Assembly: GCA_035566895.1 (NCBI GenBank)
Contig: DATMQA010000069.1
Location: 111,335-175,334, forward strand
Length of the DNA stretch: 64,000 bases
Reading direction: 5' to 3'
Origin: DATMQA01 sp035566895
GTDB taxonomy: Bacteria; Verrucomicrobiota; Verrucomicrobiia; Limisphaerales; UBA8199
A program made the translations under genes and the position numbers. Shown here in pieces: positions 7,742 through 16,479 of this stretch (position 1 is the first letter of the stretch; each line of letters starts with the position of its first letter). The notes beneath the pieces are model-generated. The model ran no database searches. It was not told the origin of the DNA and worked only from the letters and a program-made list of their open reading frames with translations.

Positions 7742-8736
7742 CTGGCCCCGGTCACTTTGCGAACCGCTGCGAGTTCCACACAGTGCCCTTCCCGCGCAGC
7801 CTCAACCTGGAGTTTTCCTTTGCGGGTCGCCACCTGCCGGCGGGCGTCGGAGACCATTTGCGAGACCTTGGCGTCGGTGTGGTCCGGGTCGTGGTGGAAA
7901 AGGAAGAGCCGTTTGACATCGGCCTCGAGAGCGAGTGCCACCACATCGTCCAGGCAACCGTGGCCCCAGCCAATGTGCTGCTCATATTCGGCGCGATCAT
8001 ATTGGGCATCCATGATCAACACGTCGGTGCCGCGGAGGAACTCGGCCAGCTTCTGGTTTTCGCCGGGAGCAAATTCTTGCGGAGCCCGTTTCCCCTTCGA
8101 AGCTCTGGGGCGCTCGGAAGCCTGGCGAAGTTCATTATCGGGGAAAAAAGCAATTGACCTTCCGGCCATTGACAAACGGTAACCAACGCAAATGCCTGGA
8201 TGGTAGGCGAAGAAGGCCTGGACCTGGACTGACCCGAGCGGAAAACTGAGGTCTTTGAAAACCTCGATGCAGATATTGGCAGGGACCTGGCGGAGGCCGA
8301 TGGGGAAATAAGGGCTCTCCATCTGGCTGCTCAAAACATGCTCCAGGCTCGTCCGCGCACCCTCGGGGCCAAGGATGCGAAGCTGGTTTTGCGGTTGATA
8401 GACCGGCAGGAAATAGGGCAGGCCCTGAATGTGGTCCCAATGCGTGTGGGTCAAGAGCAAGGTGAGATTCAGTGGTTGCTGGCCAAACTCCGCCAGCAGG
8501 TCGCGTCCGAGCAATCGCAGGCCGGTGCCGGCATCAAGAATTATAATTTGGCCGTTGGCGCGGATCTCGACGCAGGAGGTGTTCCCGCCATATCGCACGG
8601 TCGCGCGGCCGGGAGTGGGGACCGAACCGCGGACGCCATAGAATTTGAGGCGGGCCACAGAGCCCCGGCCCGCTACACCAGGTTTCCGCAACACGGCCTC
8701 ATCGTCACTTGCCAACAGGGTTCTCATGGAGGGCAT
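7732..8736 (-). CDS. MBL-fold metallo-hydrolase
   Basis: This metallo-beta-lactamase-fold protein has the metal-binding motif HTHWDH in the middle of the N-terminal half, a later aspartate in IMDAQY, and FHHDPDH near the C terminus. The opening KFYGVRGSVPTPG and YGGNTSCVEI is typical of the group near PhnP, RNase Z and cyclic-phosphodiesterase-like enzymes. It is probably a cytosolic phosphodiesterase, but the substrate is unknown. Several starts are possible: TTG 8772, ATG 8736 or ATG 8727. None has a convincing ribosome-binding site, and homology would begin only about 35 residues later. The last codons overlap a word-type inverted repeat. Confidence 0.8.
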   Translation of the reverse strand: MPSMRTLLASDDEAVLRKPGVAGRGSVARLKFYGVRGSVPTPGRATVRYGGNTSCVEIRANGQIIILDAGTGLRLLGRDLLAEFGQQPLNLTLLLTHTHWDHIQGLPYFLPVYQPQNQLRILGPEGARTSLEHVLSSQMESPYFPIGLRQVPANICIEVFKDLSFPLGSVQVQAFFAYHPGICVGYRLSMAGRSIAFFPDNELRQASERPRASKGKRAPQEFAPGENQKLAEFLRGTDVLIMDAQYDRAEYEQHIGWGHGCLDDVVALALEADVKRLFLFHHDPDHTDAKVSQMVSDARRQVATRKGKLQVEAAREGHCVELAAVRKVTGARQI

Positions 8737-8860
8737 GGCTTCAGGTCCGGCAACATAAACCGAGCGCAGCAAAAGGCAAGGCTGGGCTCCCGGTCATGTC
8801 ATGCGCTGGGAAACTCGGCGCCCGGATTCTCTATATCCGTGAAATCCGCGAAATCCACGG

Positions 8861-10999
8861 TCAATACGGCGGTGGGCCAGACTCTGGCACTGCGCGGTAA
8901 AATCTCGCCTGATCGCTTTGCGCGTCCGGATCGACAAAATCAATCGCGCCGTTGATTACCTGGTTGGTGCAGATCGACGTCCAGTTCACCATGTCCGCCG
9001 AGTAATCCACATGGAACCAGGCGCCGTCCGGCCCGTTGGCCCCCAGATGGAAGCACTTGTCCGGCAGCATACCGGTCGGCGGACGCGGCCCCCGGTCGAG
9101 GATAATGGCGGCCGCGTTTCGCGGATACCCCAGCAGATAATCCGGCGGCACGTTCGTCGAGGGCGCCAGTTTGAGCACCACGGTGCTGGTGATGTCCGGC
9201 GGCCCGTCATCAATCGGCACCACGGTGATCGCGGCGGAACGTTCCCCGGCGGGTACCGTCACCACGCCGGACAAGCCGACATAATCGACCCCATTGGTCG
9301 CGGTGCCCCCGACGGCGTAGGCCACCACAAGGTCGCCATTGGTATCGCCGAAACGCCGCACGGTGAAACTGGCATCCTTGGGGCCGCAGTTGGTAAAGAA
9401 CCGGCAGACGGCCGTCGGAGAGACCCAGTCGCTCCAGGTCGGTGAGGTGCTGGCCAGCCCCAGCCACGGCCAGCAATTAGTGCCTTCGATGGCAATGGGA
9501 TCGGTCGCAAAGATGCTCACGACGGGTGGGCGGTTGGTCGGCGGCGGCAGCGGCGGCAGGATCGAGATGGTCACCGGCGCCGAAATCGTTGAGGCGCCGC
9601 CGTTGTCGGTCGCCTTGGCGGTCAGGGCGACGTTTGTACCCGGAGGCGCGTTGCTCCACACCAGGGCCCAGATGTTGCTTAGCGTAATGAGTATGGGACC
9701 GGGATTGGGGCCCGACGCGGCGACGTAAGGCGGGATGACCTGATGGCCCTGGCCTAGGCTCGTCGCATCGGCAAAAAACTCGACGCTGGCGACGTAGCCG
9801 TCAGGGTCAAAGGCATAGGCGTAAATTGGGATATTAACCGGCGCGCGGAACACCGACCCATTGGGCGGGCTGGCGATCCGGACCACCGGCGGAAAATTGG
9901 TCGGTGGCGGCCCTGCTTGCACGGTGATGTTGACTGCCGCAGAAACGGTCGAGGCGCCGCCATTGTCGGTGGCGACCGCAGTCAGCGGATAACTGCCCGC
10001 CGGCGCGTTGCTCCACACCAGGCAGAACGGGTTCATCGGGCCGGCGCTCATCGGATTGTTGGTTTTGACACCCAGGCTGTTGGTGCCAGCGAAAAATTCT
10101 ACCGTCGCGACATAACCATCCGCATCTCGCGCGTCCGCGCAGATGGGAATGTTCACCGGCGTGAAAAAGGTCGCGCCATTCGTCGGTGTGAGGATGGAGA
10201 CCGTGGGCGGGATATTCGGCGGCGGGCCCGGATTCACGGTAATCTTAACCGGATCCGAAGTGGTCGAGGCGCCGCCGTTATCGGTGGCTACTGCCGTGAG
10301 TGCGTAGGTGGCTGGGGCGGGGTTCGACCAGGTTAAGAACCAGACCGGGCCGACCACGCCATTGACGCCCGGTGGGTCCAGCACGACCTGATGCCCCGGG
10401 CCCAGATCCGTGGTCCCGGCGAAGAACTCGACGTTCGTGACGAAACCATCCGGGTCAGAGCCCTTGGCCAAGATTTGGACGTTCACCGGCGTATAGAAGA
10501 CTGCTCCGTTGGTGGGGCTAAAAATGCTCACCACCGGCGGGATATCGGCGCCGTTTGTCCTGATGTAAACGGTGGCGTTACTGGGGTAGCCGATAGTGTA
10601 ATTGACCGGCTGCAGCGTCGGCGAGGGGGCCAGTTGCAGCGTCACCGTCTTGATCGTGGTCTGGCCATTATTGATCGGGGTGATCACAATCGTGTTGGAA
10701 TAAACCCCGCTGGGAATCTGCACATAGTTCCCAATCGTCTGATAGTCCACACCGTTGGACGCCGTTCCCGAAATACGGTAAAAGACGTTGAGGGTTTGAG
10801 ATGGATCGCCGCGCCGAAAAGCGGTGATGGTGCCGGTATCCCCTGACCAGGAAGCGAATGGATCGGTCGCCTGGAGCGTGACCACTGGGAAAGTGGTGTT
10901 GGATTGGGCGAGCGCTGTGCCCGCCAGTGCCAGTGTGATTGTTACTACGAAGCCCTCGACCTGTTGCCAGGGCCACAACAAGCGTTTCATCATCTTCAT
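8861..10999 (-). CDS. Large secreted protein with Calx-beta-like and Ig-like repeats
   Basis: The 712-residue protein has a signal peptide (MKMMKRLLWPWQQ, then a hydrophobic run ending ALAQ). After it comes a Calx-beta-like domain (about 30-150; SNGVDYQTI, VTLQLAPS), then three tandem Ig-like domains of the 'SPTNGAVFYTPVNVQILA..SDPDGFVTNVEFFAG' type (about 155-500) separated by proline-rich linkers, then a second Calx-beta-like domain (about 510-640) and a C-terminal domain (VDYSADMVNWTSICTN ... ARFYRAVPE). It is probably an adhesin or a binding scaffold outside the cell; no catalytic motif is seen. It appears to be a single-gene unit preceded by 400 bases without a gene. Start ATG 10999 has AAAGGCC upstream. 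Confidence 0.75.
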   Translation of the reverse strand: MKMMKRLLWPWQQVEGFVVTITLALAGTALAQSNTTFPVVTLQATDPFASWSGDTGTITAFRRGDPSQTLNVFYRISGTASNGVDYQTIGNYVQIPSGVYSNTIVITPINNGQTTIKTVTLQLAPSPTLQPVNYTIGYPSNATVYIRTNGADIPPVVSIFSPTNGAVFYTPVNVQILAKGSDPDGFVTNVEFFAGTTDLGPGHQVVLDPPGVNGVVGPVWFLTWSNPAPATYALTAVATDNGGASTTSDPVKITVNPGPPPNIPPTVSILTPTNGATFFTPVNIPICADARDADGYVATVEFFAGTNSLGVKTNNPMSAGPMNPFCLVWSNAPAGSYPLTAVATDNGGASTVSAAVNITVQAGPPPTNFPPVVRIASPPNGSVFRAPVNIPIYAYAFDPDGYVASVEFFADATSLGQGHQVIPPYVAASGPNPGPILITLSNIWALVWSNAPPGTNVALTAKATDNGGASTISAPVTISILPPLPPPTNRPPVVSIFATDPIAIEGTNCWPWLGLASTSPTWSDWVSPTAVCRFFTNCGPKDASFTVRRFGDTNGDLVVAYAVGGTATNGVDYVGLSGVVTVPAGERSAAITVVPIDDGPPDITSTVVLKLAPSTNVPPDYLLGYPRNAAAIILDRGPRPPTGMLPDKCFHLGANGPDGAWFHVDYSADMVNWTSICTNQVINGAIDFVDPDAQSDQARFYRAVPESGPPPY

Positions 11000-11417
11000 A
11001 CGGAGGCCTTTCTCGGTTATGCCCGCCGAACTGGTAAAGCAGCATAATTTACCCGCTGGCCGCCCCGAAAATCAAGAGCAAATTGAGGAGACCCCCGGAG
11101 CGCGGACATTCCTGTCGGCCGCAAGTTGCTCCCAGGCTGCGAACAATTTGAGCTATTGCAGTGCGATGGACGCAGAGGTTTCCCACAGGATGTTTTCTCT
11201 GCGTTCATCGCGTCTCGGCGGTTTATCTGCGCTCCCAGCGTGCAGGGCCGCGACCGTCTGTGGTATAACTTAGAAAGCAACAATAGCTTGTACCACCATG
11301 GCTAATTCAAATTCCTGCTCGGACCGGCCGCGTGTGAAAAATCCGGCGCCGTATAGAACGCCGGCCAATTACTCATCATACTGGCCGTCGCCGGGTCCTT
11401 CGGGCTTACCCGAACAT
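11000..11417. other. Intergenic region, no convincing gene
   Basis: Short ORFs on both strands look non-coding. The stretch contains words also common in other verrucomicrobial intergenic sequence, such as GCGCGGACATTCCTGTC near 11100 (compare CCGCGGACATTCCCGTC near 40288) and GCGTTCATCGCGTCTCGGCGG near 11202. It probably also holds the promoter of the Calx-beta gene, which I cannot place. Confidence 0.5.
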
Positions 11418-12173
11418 TCAGAAGCGCTTCGGCCTGCCCCGCGCATCCACCGCCACGATGGAGATAATAGCCCAGTGATTCGTCTGATGGAGATCCCCCG
11501 GTGTTCCGCCGTCCACCACCAAGGCCCCGCCATTGGGGAGCAAAACCTTGCATGCCGCTGTTAAGTTCGTAATTGTCCCCACACTGGTGCCATCTGGCAG
11601 GAAATCACTATCGGTTGATGTCGCGCCCAATAACAAGTTGAACGAATGTCCGACCACCTTCGGCAGCAAATCGATAGTGAGCCCGATGAAGTTCGAGTTG
11701 GTCTTAGCGGCGGGAGGAGCGCCGGCCGAGAGCTGTGCTTGACCACCGTCGTATGTGGTCAAACTCAAAACATGAGCTACAGAGACACCAGGCAAGCCTT
11801 TGAGCTGTTGCTTCAGGCTGGTGAGTTCCTCAGCAGAGAGGAGCCAAGCGCGCGCACCATCGACGTTGGTTTGGCAATTGGAAGGAAGTTTGGCCCGCTG
11901 CGCCGCTTCAGCGCTGAGCGTCAGCAATCGAGTCTCGACCACGATTTGCTCCCGACCGCTCATGTACCACCGCCATAGCGGTCCCGGCAGTCTTAGAATC
12001 CTGAACTTGAGGCGTGTAAATGGTCCTGGCTGGAGGTAGTGCGCCAGCTCACCTGGCTTGAGCCAAATCAACCCTTTAAATTCGGTGCGTCCCCGGAAAG
12101 CGTACCACACCAGAATCACTAACAACACGGTTCCCGCCACCGTCCCGACTAGCTTGGAATGGCGCAATTTCAC
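11418..12173 (-). CDS. Membrane-anchored hypothetical protein
   Basis: The 251-residue product has one N-terminal transmembrane helix (LVGTVAGTVLLVILVWYAF) and an exported remainder. The C-terminal part contains LPNGGALVVDGGTP and a hydrophobic strand (WAIISIVAVDARGRP), faintly recalling the 'LPNGQTLVIGG' strand pair of secretin C-terminal domains; that likeness is weak. I do not recognise a family. It stands alone on the minus strand and is divergent from the phosphoesterase gene. Confidence 0.6.
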   Translation of the reverse strand: MKLRHSKLVGTVAGTVLLVILVWYAFRGRTEFKGLIWLKPGELAHYLQPGPFTRLKFRILRLPGPLWRWYMSGREQIVVETRLLTLSAEAAQRAKLPSNCQTNVDGARAWLLSAEELTSLKQQLKGLPGVSVAHVLSLTTYDGGQAQLSAGAPPAAKTNSNFIGLTIDLLPKVVGHSFNLLLGATSTDSDFLPDGTSVGTITNLTAACKVLLPNGGALVVDGGTPGDLHQTNHWAIISIVAVDARGRPKRF

Positions 12174-12362
12174 GAACGTCCTTCAAGCACAGGCTCGTCG
12201 TGCTGTGAAGCCATTCGTCCCGCCCTCCATGTGGTTGCTCTCAACGATTCGTGCACTGGAAAATTATCGAGCGGTTCCCCATTTTCAAATCGCTGGACGT
12301 TCAGAAGTTGGCTCAAGCGTTTGGATTGTAGCCCGAACCGCGGGGATTCAGCAATCATTTCA

Positions 12363-12397
12363 CTCCCAACTGAAGTTGGGTGTTAATGAGAGCGGTG
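12363..12397 (+). repeat. Palindromic repeat IR-L, inverted partner of 17636-17671
   Basis: It contains the palindrome CCCAACTGAAGTTGGG (12365-12380) followed by TGTTAATGAGAGCGGTGCG. The reverse complement of 17636-17671 carries the same 35 bases with one difference. The pair faces inward around the phosphoesterase gene and the ATPase/TOPRIM segment. Confidence 0.8.
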
Positions 12398-12523
12398 CGT
12401 TTGGGTGGAGAGCACCGACTGCGGCTGCCTTTCAAAATTGATTACTCCTGTCATTGTGCGAATGGTATAGGCAAATATTCCGTGCCGCGCGGAGTCGTGG
12501 ACTTGAACCAACCAGATAACACT

Positions 12524-14071
12524 ATGCCAGTCGATCCGAATGCCATTGCCAAATTCCAGGGCATCAAACGCTTCGTCGTCCTCATGCTCGAAAACCGCTC
12601 CTTCGACCATTTGTTCGGCTACCTTAAAACCACCAATCCCAAAATCGCCGGCCTGTCCGGCACAGAATCCAACCAAAAGGACCCCAACTCACCCGGCTCT
12701 CCCCCCATCAACGTCCGCCGCGCTTCCACCTTCGTCATGACGTTCGACCCCGCCCATGAACACTATGACGTCCAGGTCCAGCTCTACGGGCCGCTTGCGG
12801 GCACCGACCCCAGCCTTCCCCCCATCGCCAACCCGCCGAGCGACCCCGCGCCCATGACCGGCTTCATCACCAGCGCTTACCAGGCAGTCGATTTCAGCGG
12901 CGACGAAAACCTCGTCATGGGCTGCTTCCAACGCGATCAGTTGCCCGTCCTTTCCGCCCTGGCCGACGAGTTCGCCCTGTTCAATTTCTGGCACTCCTCC
13001 CTGCCGGGGCCAACCTGGCCAAACCGATTCTTCATCCACGCCGCCACCTCCGGCGCCCTTACCGACAGCCCGTCCACCGCCCAGATTCTGGAAGGATTCT
13101 CCTTTCAGAACGGCACAATTTACGAACGCTTGAAAAGCGGCGGCAAAAGCTGGTGCATTTATCACGATGGCCTCCCGCAATCAGCCGGCCTCTCCAACTT
13201 GCGCGATGAATTCATCAATCCGTTCACCGAGAATTTCCAGGACATGGACGACTTCTTTGCCGACGTCGATAAAGGCGACCTCCCTGACTACACCTTCATC
13301 GAGCCTCGCTACGATACCGGCAACAACTACCTGGCCGGCAATTCCATGCACCCGCTCAATGACATCAGAAAAGGCGAAGCCCTGGTTAAACAGGTTTATG
13401 AGAAACTCCGCAACTCCACCCGTTATTGGCCGGAGACCATGGTCATCATCACTTTCGATGAACACGGCGGATTCTACGACCACCTCTCCCCTCCCGCAGC
13501 CGTCCCGCCCGGTGACCAGGCCAAATACGCCAATCCCAACTACTCTTTCCTCTTCAATCGCCTGGGCGTTCGCGTCCCCGCTATCGTCGTCTCCCCCTAC
13601 ACGGCCAAAGGCACCATCGTCGGCGACGCTGGCAACCCGAGCAACCCCGACACCATCTTCGACCACACCTCCGTCCTCGCCACCGTCGAAAAACTCTTCG
13701 GCCTGCCCGCCCTGACCAATCGCGACGCCGCGGCAAAAACCCTCGAAGTGGCGCTCAACCAACCAACCGCTCGCCTGTCGGCCGCCGACGCCCTGACCTC
13801 CCTTCCCGCTCCCGCTCCCGATACCGCCGTCGCGGGTCCCGCCAACCCCGCCGACATCTTCGCCGCTGCCCCCCAGGCTCCGCTATCGACCAATCAAACG
13901 ACCATGGCCGCTCTGGCCCTCGCCTGCGATTTGAAAATGAACCCGCCCAACTATCACGCTGCCCTTATCAGCAACCACCAGAAACTCGTCGAACAGAAAG
14001 ACGCCGCCGACTACATCCAGACAGTCGAGAAGAAGGTCGCCTCCCGCCGGGCCGCCGCGCCGGGTCAATAA
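12524..14071 (+). CDS. Phospholipase C / acid phosphatase-type phosphoesterase (PF04185-like)
   Basis: The frame opens at 12380, but the first 48 residues come from repeat sequence, and family homology begins at MPVDPNAIAKF, so I use ATG 12524. Motifs of the phosphoesterase family are clear: LMLENRSFDHLFGYL near residue 20, GPTWPNRFFIHAATSG, then ITFDEHGGFYDHLSPP and RVPAIVVSPYT. These enzymes hydrolyse phospholipids or phosphate esters, usually outside the cytoplasm, using metal-bound water. No classical signal peptide is seen after the chosen start. The 3' end (13914-14049) is repeated almost exactly at 17458-17593, so the downstream 3.5 kb looks inserted at this gene's end. Confidence 0.85.
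   Translation: MPVDPNAIAKFQGIKRFVVLMLENRSFDHLFGYLKTTNPKIAGLSGTESNQKDPNSPGSPPINVRRASTFVMTFDPAHEHYDVQVQLYGPLAGTDPSLPPIANPPSDPAPMTGFITSAYQAVDFSGDENLVMGCFQRDQLPVLSALADEFALFNFWHSSLPGPTWPNRFFIHAATSGALTDSPSTAQILEGFSFQNGTIYERLKSGGKSWCIYHDGLPQSAGLSNLRDEFINPFTENFQDMDDFFADVDKGDLPDYTFIEPRYDTGNNYLAGNSMHPLNDIRKGEALVKQVYEKLRNSTRYWPETMVIITFDEHGGFYDHLSPPAAVPPGDQAKYANPNYSFLFNRLGVRVPAIVVSPYTAKGTIVGDAGNPSNPDTIFDHTSVLATVEKLFGLPALTNRDAAAKTLEVALNQPTARLSAADALTSLPAPAPDTAVAGPANPADIFAAAPQAPLSTNQTTMAALALACDLKMNPPNYHAALISNHQKLVEQKDAADYIQTVEKKVASRRAAAPGQ
13914..14049 (+). repeat. 136-bp direct repeat, left copy (3' end of phosphoesterase gene)
   Basis: It matches 17458-17593 at 135 of 136 positions by direct comparison; the single difference is GAGAAG versus GAGGAG. 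Outside these limits the two loci diverge at once. The copies are in the same orientation, 3544 bases apart. Confidence 0.95.
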
Positions 14072-14216
14072 TCCCCGGAGTGAGCCCCAGTAGGCCGGGA
14101 TCAGTTGAGTCTTCCCGGTTCCAGCCTGCCCCCAAGGAAGGGACGCTAATCCTTGCCAAGGAGGGGCTGTCTTTGGTTTCATCTGATTATGGACAATACG
14201 AAAAAAGGGAACTGCC

Positions 14217-15176
14217 ATGCTTAGATCGCTAAGGTTTCAGAACTTTAAGGCATTTCCAGACTTATCGTTTTCGTCTTTGAAAAGGGTGAACCTCATAACA
14301 GGCAAGAACAATACGTGCAAAACGGGCGTACTGGAAGGACTGGATATACTCCTAGCACCCCACCAGATGGATTTTCTTCCCAAAATCTTCCGCAATGGCG
14401 CCAATCTTGGCGACATGCGTGAGAATTACTGGAAGTGGCTGTTTCACAATCGCAATACGGCGCAACCAGTGCTGATTTCAGCCACTGGGGATGAGTTCGG
14501 AGGTTTCTCTGTGGCCGTCTTCCTGGGTCCCGGTCCGACGCCTGCAGGTTATATTCCTCGCTGGTCCGCCGGTCCGCTAGTTATCGCGGTAAATGATCCA
14601 GCCTCATTGCTTTTGTTATCAGGGGTAACGGCTTTGTCGGTCCGGCCCACGGAGCCGCAGCAGGATGCGCTCGATTATGATCGCGTCGTCCTGAAATCGG
14701 GAGGCGAGGCACGCATAGAGGCCTTGCTTCGCAAGATTGAACCGCGACTAAGAACCATAAGATCAATCTCACCGTTGGGAGCGCATTTGCTTTACGTCGA
14801 CGTGGGGTTGAAAGACAAAATCCCCGCGGCTCATTTGGGCCAGGGCTTTATCCGCTTGTTATCGATTTACGCGGAAATAATCGCATCCGGGAAGAAGGTG
14901 CTTTTAATAGATGAGTTTGAAAACGGCCTTCATTACTCAGTATTGACCGAGGTCTGGCGCGGCATTCTCAACGCCGTACAGCAGGAGAACGTGCAGGTGT
15001 TCGCCACAACGCACAGTTATGAATGCATCAAGGCGGCACATGCAGCCTTCTCCGAAACAGCTGAGTACGACTTTGCCCTGCACCGGTTGGAGGAAGCTAA
15101 GGGCGAAATTCAAGTCACGACGTTTGATAAAGAGACCCTGGGAGCGGCCTTGGGGAGCAATTTCGAAATCCGATGA
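14217..15176 (+). CDS. AAA/ABC-type ATPase of a two-gene defence-like module
   Basis: The 319-residue protein is an SMC/RecF-like ATPase of the AAA_15/AAA_21 group. It starts MLRSLRFQNFKAF; Walker A is GKNNTCKT at residues 29-36, with Cys34 where the family has Gly. A signature-like LGQGFIRLLSI follows, then Walker B KVLLIDEFENGLH and the switch FATTHSYE. Such ATPases sense invaders and control a partner nuclease in OLD, Gabija and PARIS systems. AAGGGA lies seven bases before the ATG. Its stop overlaps the next gene's start (ATGA), so the two are translationally coupled. The unusual Walker A may weaken ATP hydrolysis, or be a sequence error. Confidence 0.85.
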   Translation: MLRSLRFQNFKAFPDLSFSSLKRVNLITGKNNTCKTGVLEGLDILLAPHQMDFLPKIFRNGANLGDMRENYWKWLFHNRNTAQPVLISATGDEFGGFSVAVFLGPGPTPAGYIPRWSAGPLVIAVNDPASLLLLSGVTALSVRPTEPQQDALDYDRVVLKSGGEARIEALLRKIEPRLRTIRSISPLGAHLLYVDVGLKDKIPAAHLGQGFIRLLSIYAEIIASGKKVLLIDEFENGLHYSVLTEVWRGILNAVQQENVQVFATTHSYECIKAAHAAFSETAEYDFALHRLEEAKGEIQVTTFDKETLGAALGSNFEIR

Positions 15177-15781
15177 ACGGTCAAAACCCGGGGGTGGGCC
15201 CGAAACCGATTGCAGAAACACGGGTCCTGGTAGGGGAGGGCAGGGAGGAAGTTTTATTTTTCGGCGCGCTTTTGGTTCACCTCGGGATTCACGGTATTCA
15301 GGTGGAAGAGTGCAAGGGTAAAGACGGACTGCCCTTATATCTCCGAACTCTGAAGGTACGTACAGGATTTGCCGGGTTGATGAAACTGGGGATCGTCCGC
15401 GACGCTGACGATAATCCAACAGGGGCGGCTTCAAGAGTGGACACCGCTGTTGCGCAGGCCGGTTTTCCTGCACATATCGCTGTAACGAGACTGATTTTGC
15501 CGGGTGCAGGTAAGCCTGGCGCATTGGAGAATCTCTGTTTGGAGACGATTGCGGGCCACCCAATCGAAACGTGCATTGAAACATTCATCGAATGTGCCGC
15601 CAGGGCGACTAGAATCACACATTCGGGAACGACGAGGAAAGCCAAAGCGCGTGTTCGAACGTGGCTGGCTTCACATGCCGAGCCGGATTTGCGCCTTGGC
15701 CATGTGGCAGAAAAGGGGTGGCTCAACTGGGACGCGCCACCCTTCGCTGAGTTGATCCAGTTTTTCCGCGCATTGGCCTGA
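15173..15781 (+). CDS. TOPRIM-type (DUF3226-like) partner protein
   Basis: The 202-residue product has TOPRIM hallmarks: an acidic motif in VLVGEGREEVLFF (residues 18-30, Glu22) and the DxD motif in GIVRDADDNP (Asp77/Asp79). ILPGAGKPGALENLCLE and LGHVAEKGWLNWDAP are typical of DUF3226 as I recall it. TOPRIM domains of this kind act as nucleases or toxins in OLD-like and PARIS-like pairs (PARIS AriB is a different family, DUF4435). It overlaps the upstream ATPase by four bases. The likely job is the effector half of an anti-phage system; this is inferred from gene pairing and domains. Confidence 0.8.
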   Translation: MNGQNPGVGPKPIAETRVLVGEGREEVLFFGALLVHLGIHGIQVEECKGKDGLPLYLRTLKVRTGFAGLMKLGIVRDADDNPTGAASRVDTAVAQAGFPAHIAVTRLILPGAGKPGALENLCLETIAGHPIETCIETFIECAARATRITHSGTTRKAKARVRTWLASHAEPDLRLGHVAEKGWLNWDAPPFAELIQFFRALA

Positions 15782-15802
15782 AAAAAGGGTGCGCGTCAAA
15801 GC

Positions 15803-15856
15803 GTCGGGGTCGGGGTCGGAGTCATCGGGGTCAGGGTCAAATCAAGGTTGGGGTCA
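15803..15856 (+). repeat. GGGGTC-rich degenerate tandem repeat
   Basis: After the TOPRIM gene there are repeated TCGGGG, CAGGGTC and GGGGTC units, with at least four G-runs of three or more on the plus strand. It could form a G-quadruplex in RNA or DNA and lies where a terminator would be expected. Confidence 0.6.
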
Positions 15857-15873
15857 CCATAGGGCGAACTCCC

Positions 15874-15927
15874 GCACTAAAACCACATTCTGGCCTGGCC
15901 GCACGATTTGGCGGATCGCGAAGGGAC
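15874..15927 (-). pseudogene. Fragment of an isochorismatase-like hydrolase gene
   Basis: Fifty-four bases match part of the isochorismatase-like gene (23494-23547) at 49 positions, in the same orientation. On the minus strand they encode PFAIRQIVRPGQNVVLVR, the segment just after the catalytic cysteine in the intact paralogue. The frame is not continued on either side, so this is a remnant. Confidence 0.75.
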
Positions 15928-16001
15928 AGGCGTCAGCCAATGAGGCTCCCAACTGCCGGGCGGAACTCAGAATCAGATGCTGCGAAGCATCACTGGGCTG
16001 G

Positions 16002-16286
16002 CTAGTCGAAGGGAGGCCACCAGTGCCAGACCTTGACGAGGTACCAGTCGAGAGACTTGGCGAGCGGGGGACATCGGTAAGAGCAAAAGAACAGAGGTCT
16101 GTAGAGGGTGCGGACCCCGCTGGCCAGGGGCAGGTTCTTTTCGGTGAGTTTCAGAGCCGGGCCGGCACTCATGAAGTAGAGCAGCGGGAGAGAAGCAAGC
16201 ACACAGGCGAGCCTGCCAGGGCCGATGCCTTTTGCATGTGCGGTGTCGGCTTGGAGCCCCGCCTTTTCCGTGTGCTCTTCAACCAT
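16002..16286 (-). CDS. Small membrane protein, hypothetical
   Basis: About 94 residues from ATG 16286; the frame is open further upstream, to 16388. The C-terminal two thirds read RLACVLASLPLLYFMSAGPA, then LYRPLFFCSYRCPP and SLDWYLVKVWHWW, a pattern of one membrane helix plus aromatic tail that I associate with short verrucomicrobial proteins of unknown role. It lies downstream of the HEAT-repeat gene on the same strand, about 190 bases away. A plus-strand ORF over the same bases is less convincing. Confidence 0.45.
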   Translation of the reverse strand: MVEEHTEKAGLQADTAHAKGIGPGRLACVLASLPLLYFMSAGPALKLTEKNLPLASGVRTLYRPLFFCSYRCPPLAKSLDWYLVKVWHWWPPFD

Positions 16287-16479
16287 GTGGGGACTGTACC
16301 GGACGGGGGGGTTCAGCGGCGAGAGATTTGTGCGATTGGCAGGTTTGCATTTCAAGGAATGGTTCAATGGTATGCATGTGTCGGCCAAGGCGATCGAGTT
16401 TTATCGGAAGGAGTAACCACAGATGAACACGGATAGACACGGGTGTTTTGCTACGAAAGGTCACAAATGCCGCGGACCG

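Noticed and set aside
12380..12523. N-terminal extension of the phosphoesterase frame
   Set aside because: The sequence comes from the palindromic repeat region and has no family likeness; ATG 12524 starts just before the conserved part.
16225..16416. Plus-strand ORF ending FKEWFNGMHVSAKAIEFYRKE-like text (partial quote FKEWFNGMHVSAKA)
   Set aside because: It could be a remnant of a gene, but it overlaps the minus-strand small membrane gene and I cannot name a family; not strong enough to list.
15789..16436. 215-residue plus-strand ORF after the TOPRIM gene
   Set aside because: It crosses a G-rich repeat, the isochorismatase fragment and the antisense of a small membrane gene; the product is low in protein-like character.
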